64,000 bases of DNA from JAHRAW01 sp965212085 (GCA_965212085.1 OZ243042.1:1860001-1924000), one strand, 5' to 3'; numbered from the stretch's first letter, positions 1 to 8,634 are shown. Program-made: numbers and translations. The notes: generated by a model not told the origin, from the sequence alone.

Positions 1-629
1 CGGTGTGCATCGCAGACGAAGTTCAGGCCGGGTTTGGCCGCGCCGGCAGCCACTTCTGGGGCTTTGAAACCCAGGGGCGGGAAGTGATCCCGGACATCGT
101 TACGCTGGGCAAACCCATCGGCAACGGCCACCCCATGGCCGCGGTCATCACCACCCGGGAGATCGCCGAAAGTTTCGACAACGGCATGGAATACTTCAAC
201 ACCTTCGGCGGCAACCCGGTTTCCTGCGCGGTGGGGCACGCGGTTTTGGACGTCATCGAAGAGGAAGGTTTGCAGGAAAACGCCCTGCGCGTGGGCGCTG
301 AGCTGCGCGCCGGGCTTGGCGCGTTGCAATCGCGGTTTCCGTTGCTCGGCGACGTGCGCGGCCTCGGACTTTTTATCGGCGTGGAACTGGTCAACGACCG
401 AGAGAGTTTGGCACCGGCGCGGGGGCAGGCGGAGTACATCGCCGAGCGAATGAAGCAGGAGGGGGTGCTGATTGGCACGGACGGGCCGTCGGGGAACGTG
501 CTGAAGATCAAGCCGCCGATGTGTTTTTCTGCGGCGAATGTGGGGGTGTTGGTGGATGCTTTGGAGATGATTTTGGGTGAAGATTTTGCGCAGCCGGGGA
601 GCGCGGAGCGCGGGGGTGGTTGCGCGTAG
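1..629 (+). CDS. Class III (PLP-dependent) aminotransferase, C-terminal part
   Basis: The gene enters from the left edge; the open frame begins at base 3, so the N-terminal half is missing. The visible 208 residues start in the PLP-binding DEVQAGFGR motif and include TLGKPIGNGHP, whose lysine should form the Schiff base, and the NTFGGNP segment. This pattern fits class III aminotransferases of the AGXT2 / ethanolamine-phosphate lyase branch; substrate cannot be assigned. The last residues (AERGGGCA) and the stop lie in sequence that also occurs at the end of waaA, so a dispersed repeat probably formed the 3' end. Family call is firm, specificity is open. Confidence 0.85.
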   Translation, partial: VCIADEVQAGFGRAGSHFWGFETQGREVIPDIVTLGKPIGNGHPMAAVITTREIAESFDNGMEYFNTFGGNPVSCAVGHAVLDVIEEEGLQENALRVGAELRAGLGALQSRFPLLGDVRGLGLFIGVELVNDRESLAPARGQAEYIAERMKQEGVLIGTDGPSGNVLKIKPPMCFSAANVGVLVDALEMILGEDFAQPGSAERGGGCA

Positions 630-676
630 CCCGTAGGGCGAGTATCAGGGACGATACGAGCAATCCAGCGTCAAAC
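624..676. repeat. Left copy of an inverted long repeat (partner near 19037-19095)
   Basis: The stretch with GCGTAGCCCGTAGGGCGAGT and GATACGAGCAATCCAGCGTC recurs almost unchanged on the opposite strand at about 19037-19095. Together with the leader at 860-1094 it forms a module duplicated upstream of both surface-protein genes in opposite orientation. In this copy the module is split by a family-C repeat at about 715-862. Confidence 0.8.
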
Positions 677-714
677 CCGCAATACTCCGTCATTTCCACT
701 GCCCGACCTTACCC

Positions 715-862
715 CTCTGCCGCCGTCCAACCGGCGGCGTAGCCGCTAACTTCGGCGCGCGCACGGACGCGCGCGGCGGCGCTGGAAACAGGAGTTTCCC
801 CGCGCCGCAAAGGGGGGTGTGGGGGGATCTCCCCCCGCAAAAGCGCGTCACGCGCACCCAAC
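715..862 (+). repeat. Dispersed palindromic repeat, family C, copy 1
   Basis: GC-rich element with hairpin-prone blocks: GGAAACAGGAGTTTCC, a G-run followed by ATCTCCCCCC, and GCGCGTCACGCGC. Related copies lie at about 3960-4135, 22757-22890, 26419-26640 (reverse), 26880-27025 and 42446-42578 (reverse). No gene is visible between 630 and 975; this element fills much of that gap. Confidence 0.8.
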
Positions 863-902
863 CCCGCCATATTCCGCCCACTTTGGGGAATGGCATTTCT
901 CT

Positions 903-919
903 GGATTATGGTATAATCC
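903..919 (+). promoter_or_regulatory. Promoter -10 inside a palindrome, leader of autotransporter 1
   Basis: GGATTATGGTATAATCC is an inverted repeat (GGATTAT/ATAATCC) that contains TATAAT at 912-917 preceded by TG one base away, an extended -10 pattern. The same palindrome with another centre occurs in the second leader at 18985-19001. A regulator bound here would cover the -10. Promoter call is inferred from sequence only. Confidence 0.55.
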
Positions 920-975
920 GGCTAATTCACGGCTTGGTACCAGCCCACCGCAACCACCCTTTCAGGAGAATTCTC

Positions 976-1116
976 ATGTCCTTTTCCCACTTCCCGTCCG
1001 TAGTCAAAAACGCACTCAAAAACCCGCTAAAACCGCATAAAACCACGCCTGCGTGCGTCTCAGCGGCCATTCCTGCCCCCCCCCCCCCCCCCCCGATACA
1101 CATAGTAAGCCGCTAA
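976..1116 (+). CDS. Leader reading frame with C19 tract (phase-variable N-terminus of autotransporter 1)
   Basis: ATG at 976 follows AGGAG at 964-968 with good spacing, the best start signal in the region. The frame encodes MSFSHFPSVVKNALKNPLKP and continues into a proline run made by C19 (1076-1094). With 19 Cs it stops at 1114-1116. One more C, or two fewer, would join it without a stop to the large frame ending at 3215, giving about 746 residues. I therefore read it as the true N-terminus of the autotransporter, captured out of frame. A nearly identical leader stands before the second surface gene. GAGAATTCTC at 966-975 is a small palindrome between the ribosome site and ATG. Confidence 0.65.
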   Translation: MSFSHFPSVVKNALKNPLKPHKTTPACVSAAIPAPPPPPPIHIVSR

Positions 1117-3215
1117 CCTTACGAAACAAGGCATCCGCCCTCGCCCTGTTCGCTCTCGCTTTCACTTTTATCCCTGCTCACCACGCCTCGGCCCAAGCCG
1201 ACCTCATGCCGACTTTCGGCAGCCAGACTTTCCCAAACCTGGTATTCACGCAAAGCAAACCCATCACGCCCGTAACCCTGCCGGAGGCCACCGGCGGCGA
1301 CCCGCCGCTCACTTACAGTTTCGCCGTGCCGGGCTTTTTGCCAGGTCTGACTTTGGATGGGAATACGCGCATTCTCTCCGGTACGCTGACCTTTGGCGGC
1401 GCCACCAATAACCTCGATCCCCTCTACCGCGTCAGAGACAGCGATGGCGACCAAGTTTTTTTCCCAGCCCCAAGATTCACCATCAGCACCGAACCAGACA
1501 CCACCCCCACCTTCGGCACCACCACCATCCCCGCCCAAACCTACACCGCCGACACCGCCGTCAACGTAACCCTGCCCACTGCCACCCGCGGCAACCGCGC
1601 CCTGACCTACACCCTCACCCCGGCCCTGCCCGACGGCCTGACCTTTGACGGCAACGCCAACCCCCCAACCATCACCGGCACCCCGGCGACAGCCATCGTC
1701 CAACAAACCCACACCTACACCGTTACCGACGACGACGGCAGTACCGCCGACCTGACCTTCACCATCGGGCCGCCATCCACCGGCACCGAACGCACTTTGG
1801 AAAAGACCCTGGCGGCGTTTGGGCGGGCTTTTGCCACCGGCACGGTGGGCGTATTTGAAGACTACCTGACCACCACCGGCACAACCGCAAACACCAGCCA
1901 CTTCACCCTCGGCGGCCACAAGTTTGAGTTAGCGACCAACACCCCCGCCCAAACCCTGGATTCCCGAGTCGCAAGTGTCCGTAAGCCGCTTACGCGGCAA
2001 CGGACACTAACGCTCGAGAATGACGGCAGCGTTATTAACACGCCCTCGGCGTCATACCCACAAAAATACAAATCACCCTCGGTGTCATTCCCGAACGATA
2101 GAAAAACAGGGAGCGATAGCGACCATGTTTTTCATCGTATCGGGAATCCAGTTGAACATGACTCAGCGAACACCACCACAATGTCCGCCAAAGACCTGTT
2201 GATGAAAAGCGCGTTCCACCTAAACCTGAATGACGACGCCACCGCCACCTCCGGCTGGAGCCTCTGGGCACGCGCCACCACCACCAACTTCGACGGCAAA
2301 CCCGAAGACGACTTTGAACAAGACGGCGACGTAACCTCAGCCTACTTAGGCGCAGACTACCGCACCCCCACCGGCGTCCGCTTAGGCCTCGCCATCTCCG
2401 AAAGCGATGGCGAAATAGATTATGACGACCAGGCAGACGGCATCCAGGGCGATTTGCAAGCCGACCTCACCAGCATCCTGCCCTATATCCAATGGCAACC
2501 AAATGATGCCACCAACGCATGGGTAGTCTTGGGCTACGGCGAAGGCGACGCCGAACTGGCCACGGACGGGGATGCCGAGACCACCGAAGTAGATATTGAA
2601 ATGCAAATGATCGCCGCCGGCGTTTCCGGTGACCTGACCACCTGGAAGCGCAGCGAATGGTCGTGGAAAGCCAGCGCCTTTGCCGTGGAACTGGAATCGG
2701 ACAAGAACGAAGAAACCGACCTGCCCGCAGTAACCGCAGACTCCCAACGCCTGCGCGTTGCCATACAAGGCCGCGTACCGGGAACGCCCTCCCCGAACGG
2801 CGCCCAACTTACCCCGAACTGGGAACTCGGCCTGCGCTGGGATGACGGCGATGCCGAACAAGGTAGCGGTGCTGATTTGGGAGTAGGCTTTGATTACCGC
2901 CACCCCACAAGCGGTTTGAGCATGCAGGGGAAAGCCAATGCCCTGCTGGTACACGAAGAAAACGACTACGAAGAATGGAACGCCAGTTTGCAAGTGCGGT
3001 ATGACCCCGCCGCACAAGGCCGAGGCATCACCTTCACCCTTGAACCCGGCTGGAGCAAAAACGGCCGTAGTCAACAAATGGGAATGGACTTCTCCAATGC
3101 ATTGGGCAAATGGACCAAGCGCGGCTTACGATTGGAGTTGACCGGCGAACGCACCGAGAAAACCGATGACAACATCGGGCATAACATCCGCCTGACCGGT
3201 TCGTTGCGTTTCTAA
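1053..3215 (+). CDS. Outer-membrane autotransporter-like protein with two Ig-like domains
   Basis: The open frame of 720 residues can begin only at a GTG at 1053 with no ribosome site, upstream of the C tract; the leader ATG at 976 is more credible after a frame switch. After the tract a signal peptide is visible (residues about 23-48, ending HHASAQ). Two related Ig-like (He_PIG type) modules follow at about 52-135 and 151-240, each with PTFG...LTY...GLT.DG...ITGT-type spacing. Residues 302-367 are encoded by a copy of the palindromic repeat found downstream. From about 370 to the end, alternating hydrophobic strands and a terminal SLRF fit a beta-barrel translocator. Probable role: surface-exposed adhesin or variable antigen. 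Family call moderately firm, ligand unknown. Confidence 0.8.
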   Translation: MRLSGHSCPPPPPPDTHSKPLTLRNKASALALFALAFTFIPAHHASAQADLMPTFGSQTFPNLVFTQSKPITPVTLPEATGGDPPLTYSFAVPGFLPGLTLDGNTRILSGTLTFGGATNNLDPLYRVRDSDGDQVFFPAPRFTISTEPDTTPTFGTTTIPAQTYTADTAVNVTLPTATRGNRALTYTLTPALPDGLTFDGNANPPTITGTPATAIVQQTHTYTVTDDDGSTADLTFTIGPPSTGTERTLEKTLAAFGRAFATGTVGVFEDYLTTTGTTANTSHFTLGGHKFELATNTPAQTLDSRVASVRKPLTRQRTLTLENDGSVINTPSASYPQKYKSPSVSFPNDRKTGSDSDHVFHRIGNPVEHDSANTTTMSAKDLLMKSAFHLNLNDDATATSGWSLWARATTTNFDGKPEDDFEQDGDVTSAYLGADYRTPTGVRLGLAISESDGEIDYDDQADGIQGDLQADLTSILPYIQWQPNDATNAWVVLGYGEGDAELATDGDAETTEVDIEMQMIAAGVSGDLTTWKRSEWSWKASAFAVELESDKNEETDLPAVTADSQRLRVAIQGRVPGTPSPNGAQLTPNWELGLRWDDGDAEQGSGADLGVGFDYRHPTSGLSMQGKANALLVHEENDYEEWNASLQVRYDPAAQGRGITFTLEPGWSKNGRSQQMGMDFSNALGKWTKRGLRLELTGERTEKTDDNIGHNIRLTGSLRF
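1076..1094 (+). repeat. Homopolymeric C19 tract
   Basis: Nineteen consecutive C residues lie within the leader frame. Tracts of this kind change length by slipped-strand mispairing and switch surface genes in many bacteria. Exact length in an assembled sequence is uncertain, so the assembly state should not be taken as the only natural state. Confidence 0.9.
1956..2151. repeat. Composite palindromic repeat (A+B) inserted inside the autotransporter reading frame
   Basis: Runs from CTGGATTCCCGAG to GGGAATCCAG and contains both hairpins of the downstream array: A (GTGTCCGTAAGCCGC / GCGGCAACGGACAC) and B (ATTCCCGAACGATAG ... TCATCGTATCGGGAAT). Compared with intergenic copies it lacks some internal bases, and the frame stays open throughout, adding about 65 residues just before the barrel. 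Confidence 0.85.
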
Positions 3216-3221
3216 ATCGCA

Positions 3222-3959
3222 CTGGATTCCCGAGAGCGCCAAGTGTCCGTAAGCCGCAAACAACGCGGCAACGGACACTAACGCTCGGGAATGACGACAG
3301 CGTTGTTGCCACGTTCTCGGTGTCATATCCGCAAAGTGCAAATTCTCCTCGCCGTCATCCCCGCGAAACAACAAATCACCCTCGGTGTCATTCCCGAACG
3401 ATAGAAAAATAGGGAGCGATAGCGACCATATTTTTCATCGCTATTCGGGAATCCAGAAACCGGCGGTGGGTGGTAACTGGATTCCCGAGTACGCAAGTGT
3501 CCGTAAGCCGCTACGCGGCAACGGACACTAACGCTCGGGAATGACGACAGCGTTGTTGCCACGTTCTCGGTGTCATATCCGCAAAGTGCAAATTCTCCTC
3601 GCCGTCATCCCCGCGAAACAACAAATCACCCTCGGTGTCATTCCCGAACGATAGAAAAATAGGGAGCGATAGCGACCATATTTTTCATCGTATCGGGAAT
3701 CCAGGGACTAAACCGCCGGTGGTTCGTGTGGCGCTGGATTCCCGAGTACGCAAGTGTCCGTAAGCCGCTAACGCGGCAACGGACACTAACGCTCGAATGA
3801 CGGCAGAGTTGTTGCCACGTTCTCGGTGTCATATCCGCAAAGTGCAAATTGCCTTCGGTGTCATCCCCGCGAAAAAACAAATCACCCTCGGTGTCATTCC
3901 CGAACGATAGAAAAATAAGGAGCGCCAGCGACTATATTTTTCATCGTATCGGGCATCCG
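3222..3959. repeat. Tandem array of three composite A+B palindromic elements
   Basis: Copies at 3222-3456, 3477-3704 and 3734-3959 share the order CTGGATTCCCGAG, hairpin A, a spacer with GTTGTTGCCACGTTCTCGGT, then hairpin B. Each hairpin is flanked by ATTCCCGA/TCGGGAAT arms. The region 3216-4150 holds no gene; the array directly follows the autotransporter stop, where its hairpins could also act as transcript ends. Partial copies occur near 19119, 20740, 26817 and 42579. Confidence 0.85.
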
Positions 3960-4135
3960 CTTTTTCGGCCCGGCGCCAGCCGGCCATCGCGCACAGGGAT
4001 GTGCGCAGCGGCGCTGAAAACAGGATGTTTTCCCGCGCCGCACAGGGGGGCGCGGGGGGTCTCCCCCCCGCATGCGCGTCACGCGCACCCCGCGCACCCG
4101 CAATGCGCGTCACGCGCAACCCCACCCCGCGCTCT
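3960..4135 (+). repeat. Dispersed palindromic repeat, family C, copy 2
   Basis: Abuts the last A+B copy. Contains GCGCACAGGGATGTGCGC, GAAAACAGGATGTTTTC, GGGGGGTCTCCCCCC and several GCGCGTCACGCGC-like blocks. The same B-then-C order appears at 26817-27025 and, inverted, at 42446-42640, so B and C behave as one mosaic element. Confidence 0.8.
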
Positions 4136-4150
4136 GCGCCCCCCACGGCG

Positions 4151-5740
4151 TCAGTACGCACATTCCGGCAACGACACCGGGCAGGGGCCGCGGATGATTC
4201 GGTCCAGCAGGTTGTCGTATTCGATGCGGTTGGCCTGATAGTCAATGATGTTTTCTATGTGGTCGAGGCGGGCGATGCGTTCGTCCTTGTAGGCCTGCAA
4301 AAGATCCCGGAACGAGGTTTGGCCGGACTGGTGGTTCTGGTATTCAATTCTTGTGCTGGTCGCCGCCGCTTCGATGGCTTCCAGGAGCCGGTCTTCGTCC
4401 CAGTTCAACAGGGTGTCCAGCAGCCGCAGGTCGGCGAGTATGTCCTGGAGTTTTTCCTGATAACTGATTTCCAGTCTTCGCACTCCCAGTTGGAATTTTT
4501 TGAGGTTCGCTTTGGTGGTGACGCTGCCGCCCAGCGGGTAGCTGAACTCCAGCCCGGCTACATAGTTTGTTTTGTCGTCTTCGTAGAGCGTGGAGATGGT
4601 GTTCCCCTTGGTGGTGGTGCGCCGGGCTTCCAGATTGAGATCCAGCGTCGGCAGGCTTTGGTTGCGGTAATACGCAATTTCAATCCGGTTCAGTTCAATG
4701 CTCAGGTTGATCCGTTCCAGCGTGCGGTTGTGGGTCTGCAAATAACCGGGCAGGTTTTCCGCGATCAGTTCGGCGCGCTTGCGCAGATCATATTCCGGGG
4801 TTTCGGTCAGGATGGTGCGGTCGTCCAGCAGGATGGAAAGTTTTTCCCGGATGGCGCGCAGTTTGGTGCGGGTGTCGGAGTTGTATTTTTCTATCTGGTA
4901 CACCGTGCTCTTTAACAACGCGCTTTCGGCGTCGTCGCCGGGACGCAGGCGCCGCAGTTTGTCCAGAAACTCCCGGTCAATGCGCTCCTGCCGCTGGTAC
5001 AAAACCCACAGCAGGTAATCATTCAAACGGTCGTCGAGAAAATTTTCCTTGGTTTCATAGAACAACAATTTTTGCCGTTTCAGGTCAATGATGTCCCGGT
5101 GGTGGGTCTTGAGGGACGCGGCGTTGCTGTCGTGCTTGAGCAACGGGTAGGTGTAACGGAGGTAACGCTCGGTTTGTTCGACTTCCAGTTGGTAGTCCCG
5201 CTTCGGATCGTGGACGCGTTTTTTGTAGCGTATCGCCGAGGTTTTGTTTTTGGAACGGTTGATGCCGAGTTCCAGGCTGCCGGGGTTGGATAAAAAACGT
5301 TTTTCCAGTTTCAGGCCGAGTTCTTTCGGGTATTGCTTGCTGTTTTTGACATACAGGGATTTTGAAGTGGTGGTTCGGTCCACATCCTGATAGCGGTAGT
5401 CGGCGTCAAAATACAGGTAGGGTTTCCAGTTTTGATAGTTGTCGCGGCTGGCGTCCAGTTCAATTTGCTTGATGTCGAGGCCGATTTGCGCTTCCTCAAG
5501 GAGTTTGTCCTGGGCCAGGACTTTTTCGATGAACTGCGCCTCGGTGATGGCGAAAGCGGGGGCGGAGAGCAGCGGCAAAAGGAGGGTGAAGCAGCGCAAC
5601 GCGCTTTTGGGGGCGCGTTTTGCGGTGTGTTGTGCGGCGGCTTGCCCGGCGGGTTTTTCATATTCCCCTTCGGCGTTGGCGGGGACGTTGCAAAGGTAAT
5701 TTTTTCCGGTTTTCTCCGGGGCCTTCCTGGTCGTTGACAT
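4151..5740 (-). CDS. TolC-family outer-membrane protein
   Basis: The 529-residue product has a signal peptide at about residues 48-65 (LRCFTLLLPLLSAPAFA) behind a long hydrophilic N-terminus; no later ATG lies in frame. After it come long amphipathic helices rich in Leu/Arg/Glu interrupted by short strand-forming segments, the layout of outer-membrane efflux proteins (OEP) such as TolC. A paired inner-membrane pump or adaptor is not in the window next to it, so its partner must be elsewhere. It may export a polypeptide or small molecule. Family moderately sure because the helical repeats are divergent. Confidence 0.65.
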   Translation of the reverse strand: MSTTRKAPEKTGKNYLCNVPANAEGEYEKPAGQAAAQHTAKRAPKSALRCFTLLLPLLSAPAFAITEAQFIEKVLAQDKLLEEAQIGLDIKQIELDASRDNYQNWKPYLYFDADYRYQDVDRTTTSKSLYVKNSKQYPKELGLKLEKRFLSNPGSLELGINRSKNKTSAIRYKKRVHDPKRDYQLEVEQTERYLRYTYPLLKHDSNAASLKTHHRDIIDLKRQKLLFYETKENFLDDRLNDYLLWVLYQRQERIDREFLDKLRRLRPGDDAESALLKSTVYQIEKYNSDTRTKLRAIREKLSILLDDRTILTETPEYDLRKRAELIAENLPGYLQTHNRTLERINLSIELNRIEIAYYRNQSLPTLDLNLEARRTTTKGNTISTLYEDDKTNYVAGLEFSYPLGGSVTTKANLKKFQLGVRRLEISYQEKLQDILADLRLLDTLLNWDEDRLLEAIEAAATSTRIEYQNHQSGQTSFRDLLQAYKDERIARLDHIENIIDYQANRIEYDNLLDRIIRGPCPVSLPECAY

Positions 5741-5875
5741 TGTCGCGCTCCATGCAAAAGTGCAAAAACGCGCAGGGTACCGGGTTTTTTTTCTCAGGCA
5801 AGGGCAACGCCGAAAAAAGCGGGGGTTTTGTGGTATTTCTCAATAATCTTTCGGTGATTTGGCTCCTGTCGCCGC

Positions 5876-7258
5876 TCAGCCGCTGATTTGAGCATGCACT
5901 TGGTCCAGACTTTGCCCCGCCTTTTCGACGAACTCGTCTATCTCGCCGGGCCGGATGATCAGCGGCGGGGCCAGCACCAGGGTGTCGCCCACCGCGCGCA
6001 TCACCAGGCCGTTGTCGAAGCAGGCGTCGCGGCACAAGGCCCCGACTCCGGTGGCGCCGGGGTTGGCGGTGAAGCGCCGCAGCGTGGCTTTATCCGCCAC
6101 CAGTTCAATGGCGCCGATGAATCCGCGGCTCCGGACTTCCCCCACCAGCGGATGCGCGGCGAGGGTTTGCAGCTGCGCTTCCAGGCAGGCCATGGCGCCG
6201 GCGCGGGCGTTTTCGATGATGCGTTCCCGGCGCAGGATTTCGATGTTTTTGAGGGCCACCGCGCAGGCCACCGGATGCCCGGAATAGGTGTAGCCGTGGC
6301 TGAACTCATCGTCGTGCTCGTCGAGCACCCGCGCCACCTTGTCGGCCACCATCACCGCGCTGATGGGCTGGTAGCCGGAGGACAGGCCCTTGGCCAGGGT
6401 CATCAAATCGCCGTCAATGGCGAAAGTGTCGGAGCCGAACCAGTTGCCGGTGCGGCCAAAGCCGCAGATTACTTCGTCCACGATCAAAAGGACGTCGTAT
6501 TTTTGGCAGATGCGCTGAATCTCCGGCCAGTAGGTTTCGGGGGGAATGATCACGCCGCCGGCGCCCTGGATCGGCTCGCCGATGAACGCCGCCACGCGGT
6601 CGGCGCCGAGTTCGCAGATTTTAGCCTCCAGCGCGCGCGCCGCCTTCCGGCCAAAATCGGCTTCGGAGAGGCTTTGATCCGCGCCCGCGCGGCCAAAATA
6701 ATAGGGCTGTTCAATGTGCTCGATGCCGGCGATGGGCAAGCCGCCCTGGGCGTGCATGGCCGCCATCCCGCCGAGGCTGGCGCCGGCCATGGTGCTGCCG
6801 TGGTAGGCGTTGTGGCGGCTGATGACGACCTGGCGTTGTTCCTGGCCGAGGAGTTTCCAGTAGTAGCGCACCAGGCGCACGATGGTGTCGTTGGCGTCGG
6901 AGCCGCTGCAGCCGAAAAACGCGCGCTTGTATTGCGGTGGCGTAACCTCGGCGAGGGCTTCGGCCAGCTCCACCGCCGGCAACTGGGCGGTGCGAAAAAA
7001 ACTGTTGTAGTAGGGCAGCCGCCGCATCTGCGCTTCGGCAACCTCGGCAAGTTCGGCGCGGCCATAGCCGATATTGACGCACCACAACCCCGACATGGCG
7101 TCAAGGTAGCGGTTGCCGTCGGAATCGTGGACGTACACGCCATCGGCTTCGGTAATGATACGCGCCCCGCCGGCGCGCATATGCCGGTGGTTGGTGAACG
7201 GATGGATGTGGTGCCTGCGGTCAAGGTCGCGCAGTTCGGCGGTGGTGTGTGCGGACAT
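5876..7258 (-). CDS. Putrescine/omega-amino acid:pyruvate aminotransferase (SpuC-like)
   Basis: Full-length (460 residues) class III aminotransferase. The N-terminal HIHPFTNHRHM segment, the PLP phosphate motif GCSGSDAND, VDEVICGFGRTG, and the lysine in TLAKGLSSGYQPISA are all present. This set is typical of the SpuC/omega-amino acid:pyruvate aminotransferase group. The agmatinase gene starts 420 bases away in the opposite direction, so a route agmatine to putrescine to 4-aminobutanal is a reasonable inference. It differs clearly from the partial aminotransferase at the left edge. Exact amine substrate is inferred from context. Confidence 0.85.
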   Translation of the reverse strand: MSAHTTAELRDLDRRHHIHPFTNHRHMRAGGARIITEADGVYVHDSDGNRYLDAMSGLWCVNIGYGRAELAEVAEAQMRRLPYYNSFFRTAQLPAVELAEALAEVTPPQYKRAFFGCSGSDANDTIVRLVRYYWKLLGQEQRQVVISRHNAYHGSTMAGASLGGMAAMHAQGGLPIAGIEHIEQPYYFGRAGADQSLSEADFGRKAARALEAKICELGADRVAAFIGEPIQGAGGVIIPPETYWPEIQRICQKYDVLLIVDEVICGFGRTGNWFGSDTFAIDGDLMTLAKGLSSGYQPISAVMVADKVARVLDEHDDEFSHGYTYSGHPVACAVALKNIEILRRERIIENARAGAMACLEAQLQTLAAHPLVGEVRSRGFIGAIELVADKATLRRFTANPGATGVGALCRDACFDNGLVMRAVGDTLVLAPPLIIRPGEIDEFVEKAGQSLDQVHAQISG

Positions 7259-7616
7259 GATGCGAATCCGGGGGGAATGGGGGAAGTGGATGGGGCAATT
7301 ATACCCGCGATTAATCCCCTTGACTGCCCGCGTCAGCGGCTTTTTCCCGAGCCGATTTTCCGAATACCCGGGCGATGACCAGCGTCGCCGAGGCGATGAA
7401 CGCCGGCAGTGTCCGCTCGGTCAACGCGATCTACACCAAACTTCGCCGCCGCATCGCCGAGTCGTGTTCTGCCTGTTCAAGCGAAAACACCTGTTTTACT
7501 ACCACCGCAAAAAAACTGAGTTTTGTTTCAATCATCGTCGTGATAATCTCTATTCCGTTATGCTTAAACTGCTTCAAGAGAAGCCAATGTAGCCGCTTAT
7601 CTTCCCAAGACCCAAA

Positions 7617-7669
7617 GCTAAAGTAACGGGGGTGCTAAAGTAACGGGGGTTCGGCATATCCACTATACT
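7617..7669 (+). promoter_or_regulatory. Direct repeat and putative promoter of agmatinase
   Basis: GCTAAAGTAACGGGGGT occurs twice back to back (7617-7633, 7634-7650). TATACT follows at 7664-7669, only eight bases before the ATG at 7678, and no ribosome site is visible, so the transcript may be leaderless. The second repeat occupies the -35 area, where an activator or repressor could act. The rest of 7259-7616 shows no gene I can support. Confidence 0.45.
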
Positions 7670-7677
7670 CCCCACAA

Positions 7678-8634
7678 ATGGCCAACGAAATTGACAACGC
7701 CTTCACCGCCGAAGCGCTCACCGGAGTTGCGCCTGAGCCGACATTTGCCGGGGCGTTGAGTTTTGCGCGGCGCAGGTATTCAAAGGATCTTGCGGAGGCG
7801 GAGTTGGCGGTTACCGGCGTGCCGTTTGATACGGCGACCACCAACCGTGCCGGCGCTCGTTTCGGGCCGCGGGCGATTCGCTCGGCTTCCACCGAGGTGG
7901 CGTGGCAGCGCAACTGGCCGTGGGAATTCGACCCGTTTGCGGAGATGAAAACGGTGGATTACGGCGATTGTTACTTCGATCACGGACGTCCCGAAAAGGT
8001 GCCGGCGGCCATTGAGTCCCACGCCCGGACCATTCTCGACGGCAACGCCGGGATGCTGACCCTCGGCGGCGACCACTTTTTGACGCTGCCGGTTTTGCGC
8101 GCTCACGCCCGTGCGCACGGGCCGTTGTCGTTGCTGCACTTTGACGCCCACACCGACACCTGGGAGGACGAGGACGGGCGCATTGACCACGGCACGATGT
8201 TTTTTCACGCCGTCAAGGAGGGCCTGGTGGTGCCGGCGCGCTCGGTGCAGGCGGGCATTCGCACCACCAACGACAAGCCCATGGGCTTCAATATCTTCGA
8301 CGCCGCCTGGGTGCACGCCCACGGCGTTGATGCGCTGACCGCCGCCATCAAGGACATCATCGGTGATCACAAAACCTACATCACCTTCGACATAGACTGC
8401 GTTGACCCCGCTTTCGCCCCCGGCACCGGCACCCCGGTTTGCGGCGGGCTGAGCTCGGCGCAGGCGTTGCAAACCCTGCGCGGACTGCGCGGCATCAACG
8501 TAGTGGGTATGGACGTGGTGGAGGTTTCGCCGCCCTACGACCACTCGGAAATCACCGCGCTTTTGGGGGCGACGCTGGCCTACGATTTAATCTGCCTGTA
8601 CGTTGCCCGCCACAAACTGGGCGAGACGTTTTAG
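7678..8634 (+). CDS. speB: Agmatinase
   Basis: 318-residue ureohydrolase that should convert agmatine to putrescine and urea in the cytoplasm. Metal-binding motifs are complete: GGDH (130-133), FDAHTD (155-160), DHGTMF (about 170-175) and DIDCVDPAFAPGTGTP (from 238), which together coordinate two Mn ions. Length matches the family. The ATG lacks a ribosome site and has a promoter-like TATACT just upstream. The neighbouring putrescine aminotransferase on the other strand supports polyamine turnover. Arginase or guanidinobutyrase activity cannot be excluded by sequence alone, but agmatinase is the best reading. Confidence 0.88.
   Translation: MANEIDNAFTAEALTGVAPEPTFAGALSFARRRYSKDLAEAELAVTGVPFDTATTNRAGARFGPRAIRSASTEVAWQRNWPWEFDPFAEMKTVDYGDCYFDHGRPEKVPAAIESHARTILDGNAGMLTLGGDHFLTLPVLRAHARAHGPLSLLHFDAHTDTWEDEDGRIDHGTMFFHAVKEGLVVPARSVQAGIRTTNDKPMGFNIFDAAWVHAHGVDALTAAIKDIIGDHKTYITFDIDCVDPAFAPGTGTPVCGGLSSAQALQTLRGLRGINVVGMDVVEVSPPYDHSEITALLGATLAYDLICLYVARHKLGETF

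Noticed and set aside
5311..5757. Separate gene antisense or overlapping the TolC-family gene start
   Set aside because: Arg/Pro/Ser-rich translation in the alternate frame, typical of a GC-rich shadow.
7113..7626. Small gene between the putrescine aminotransferase and agmatinase
   Set aside because: The frames there overlap the aminotransferase or encode low-complexity Cys/Ser-rich peptides without start signals or recognisable similarity.
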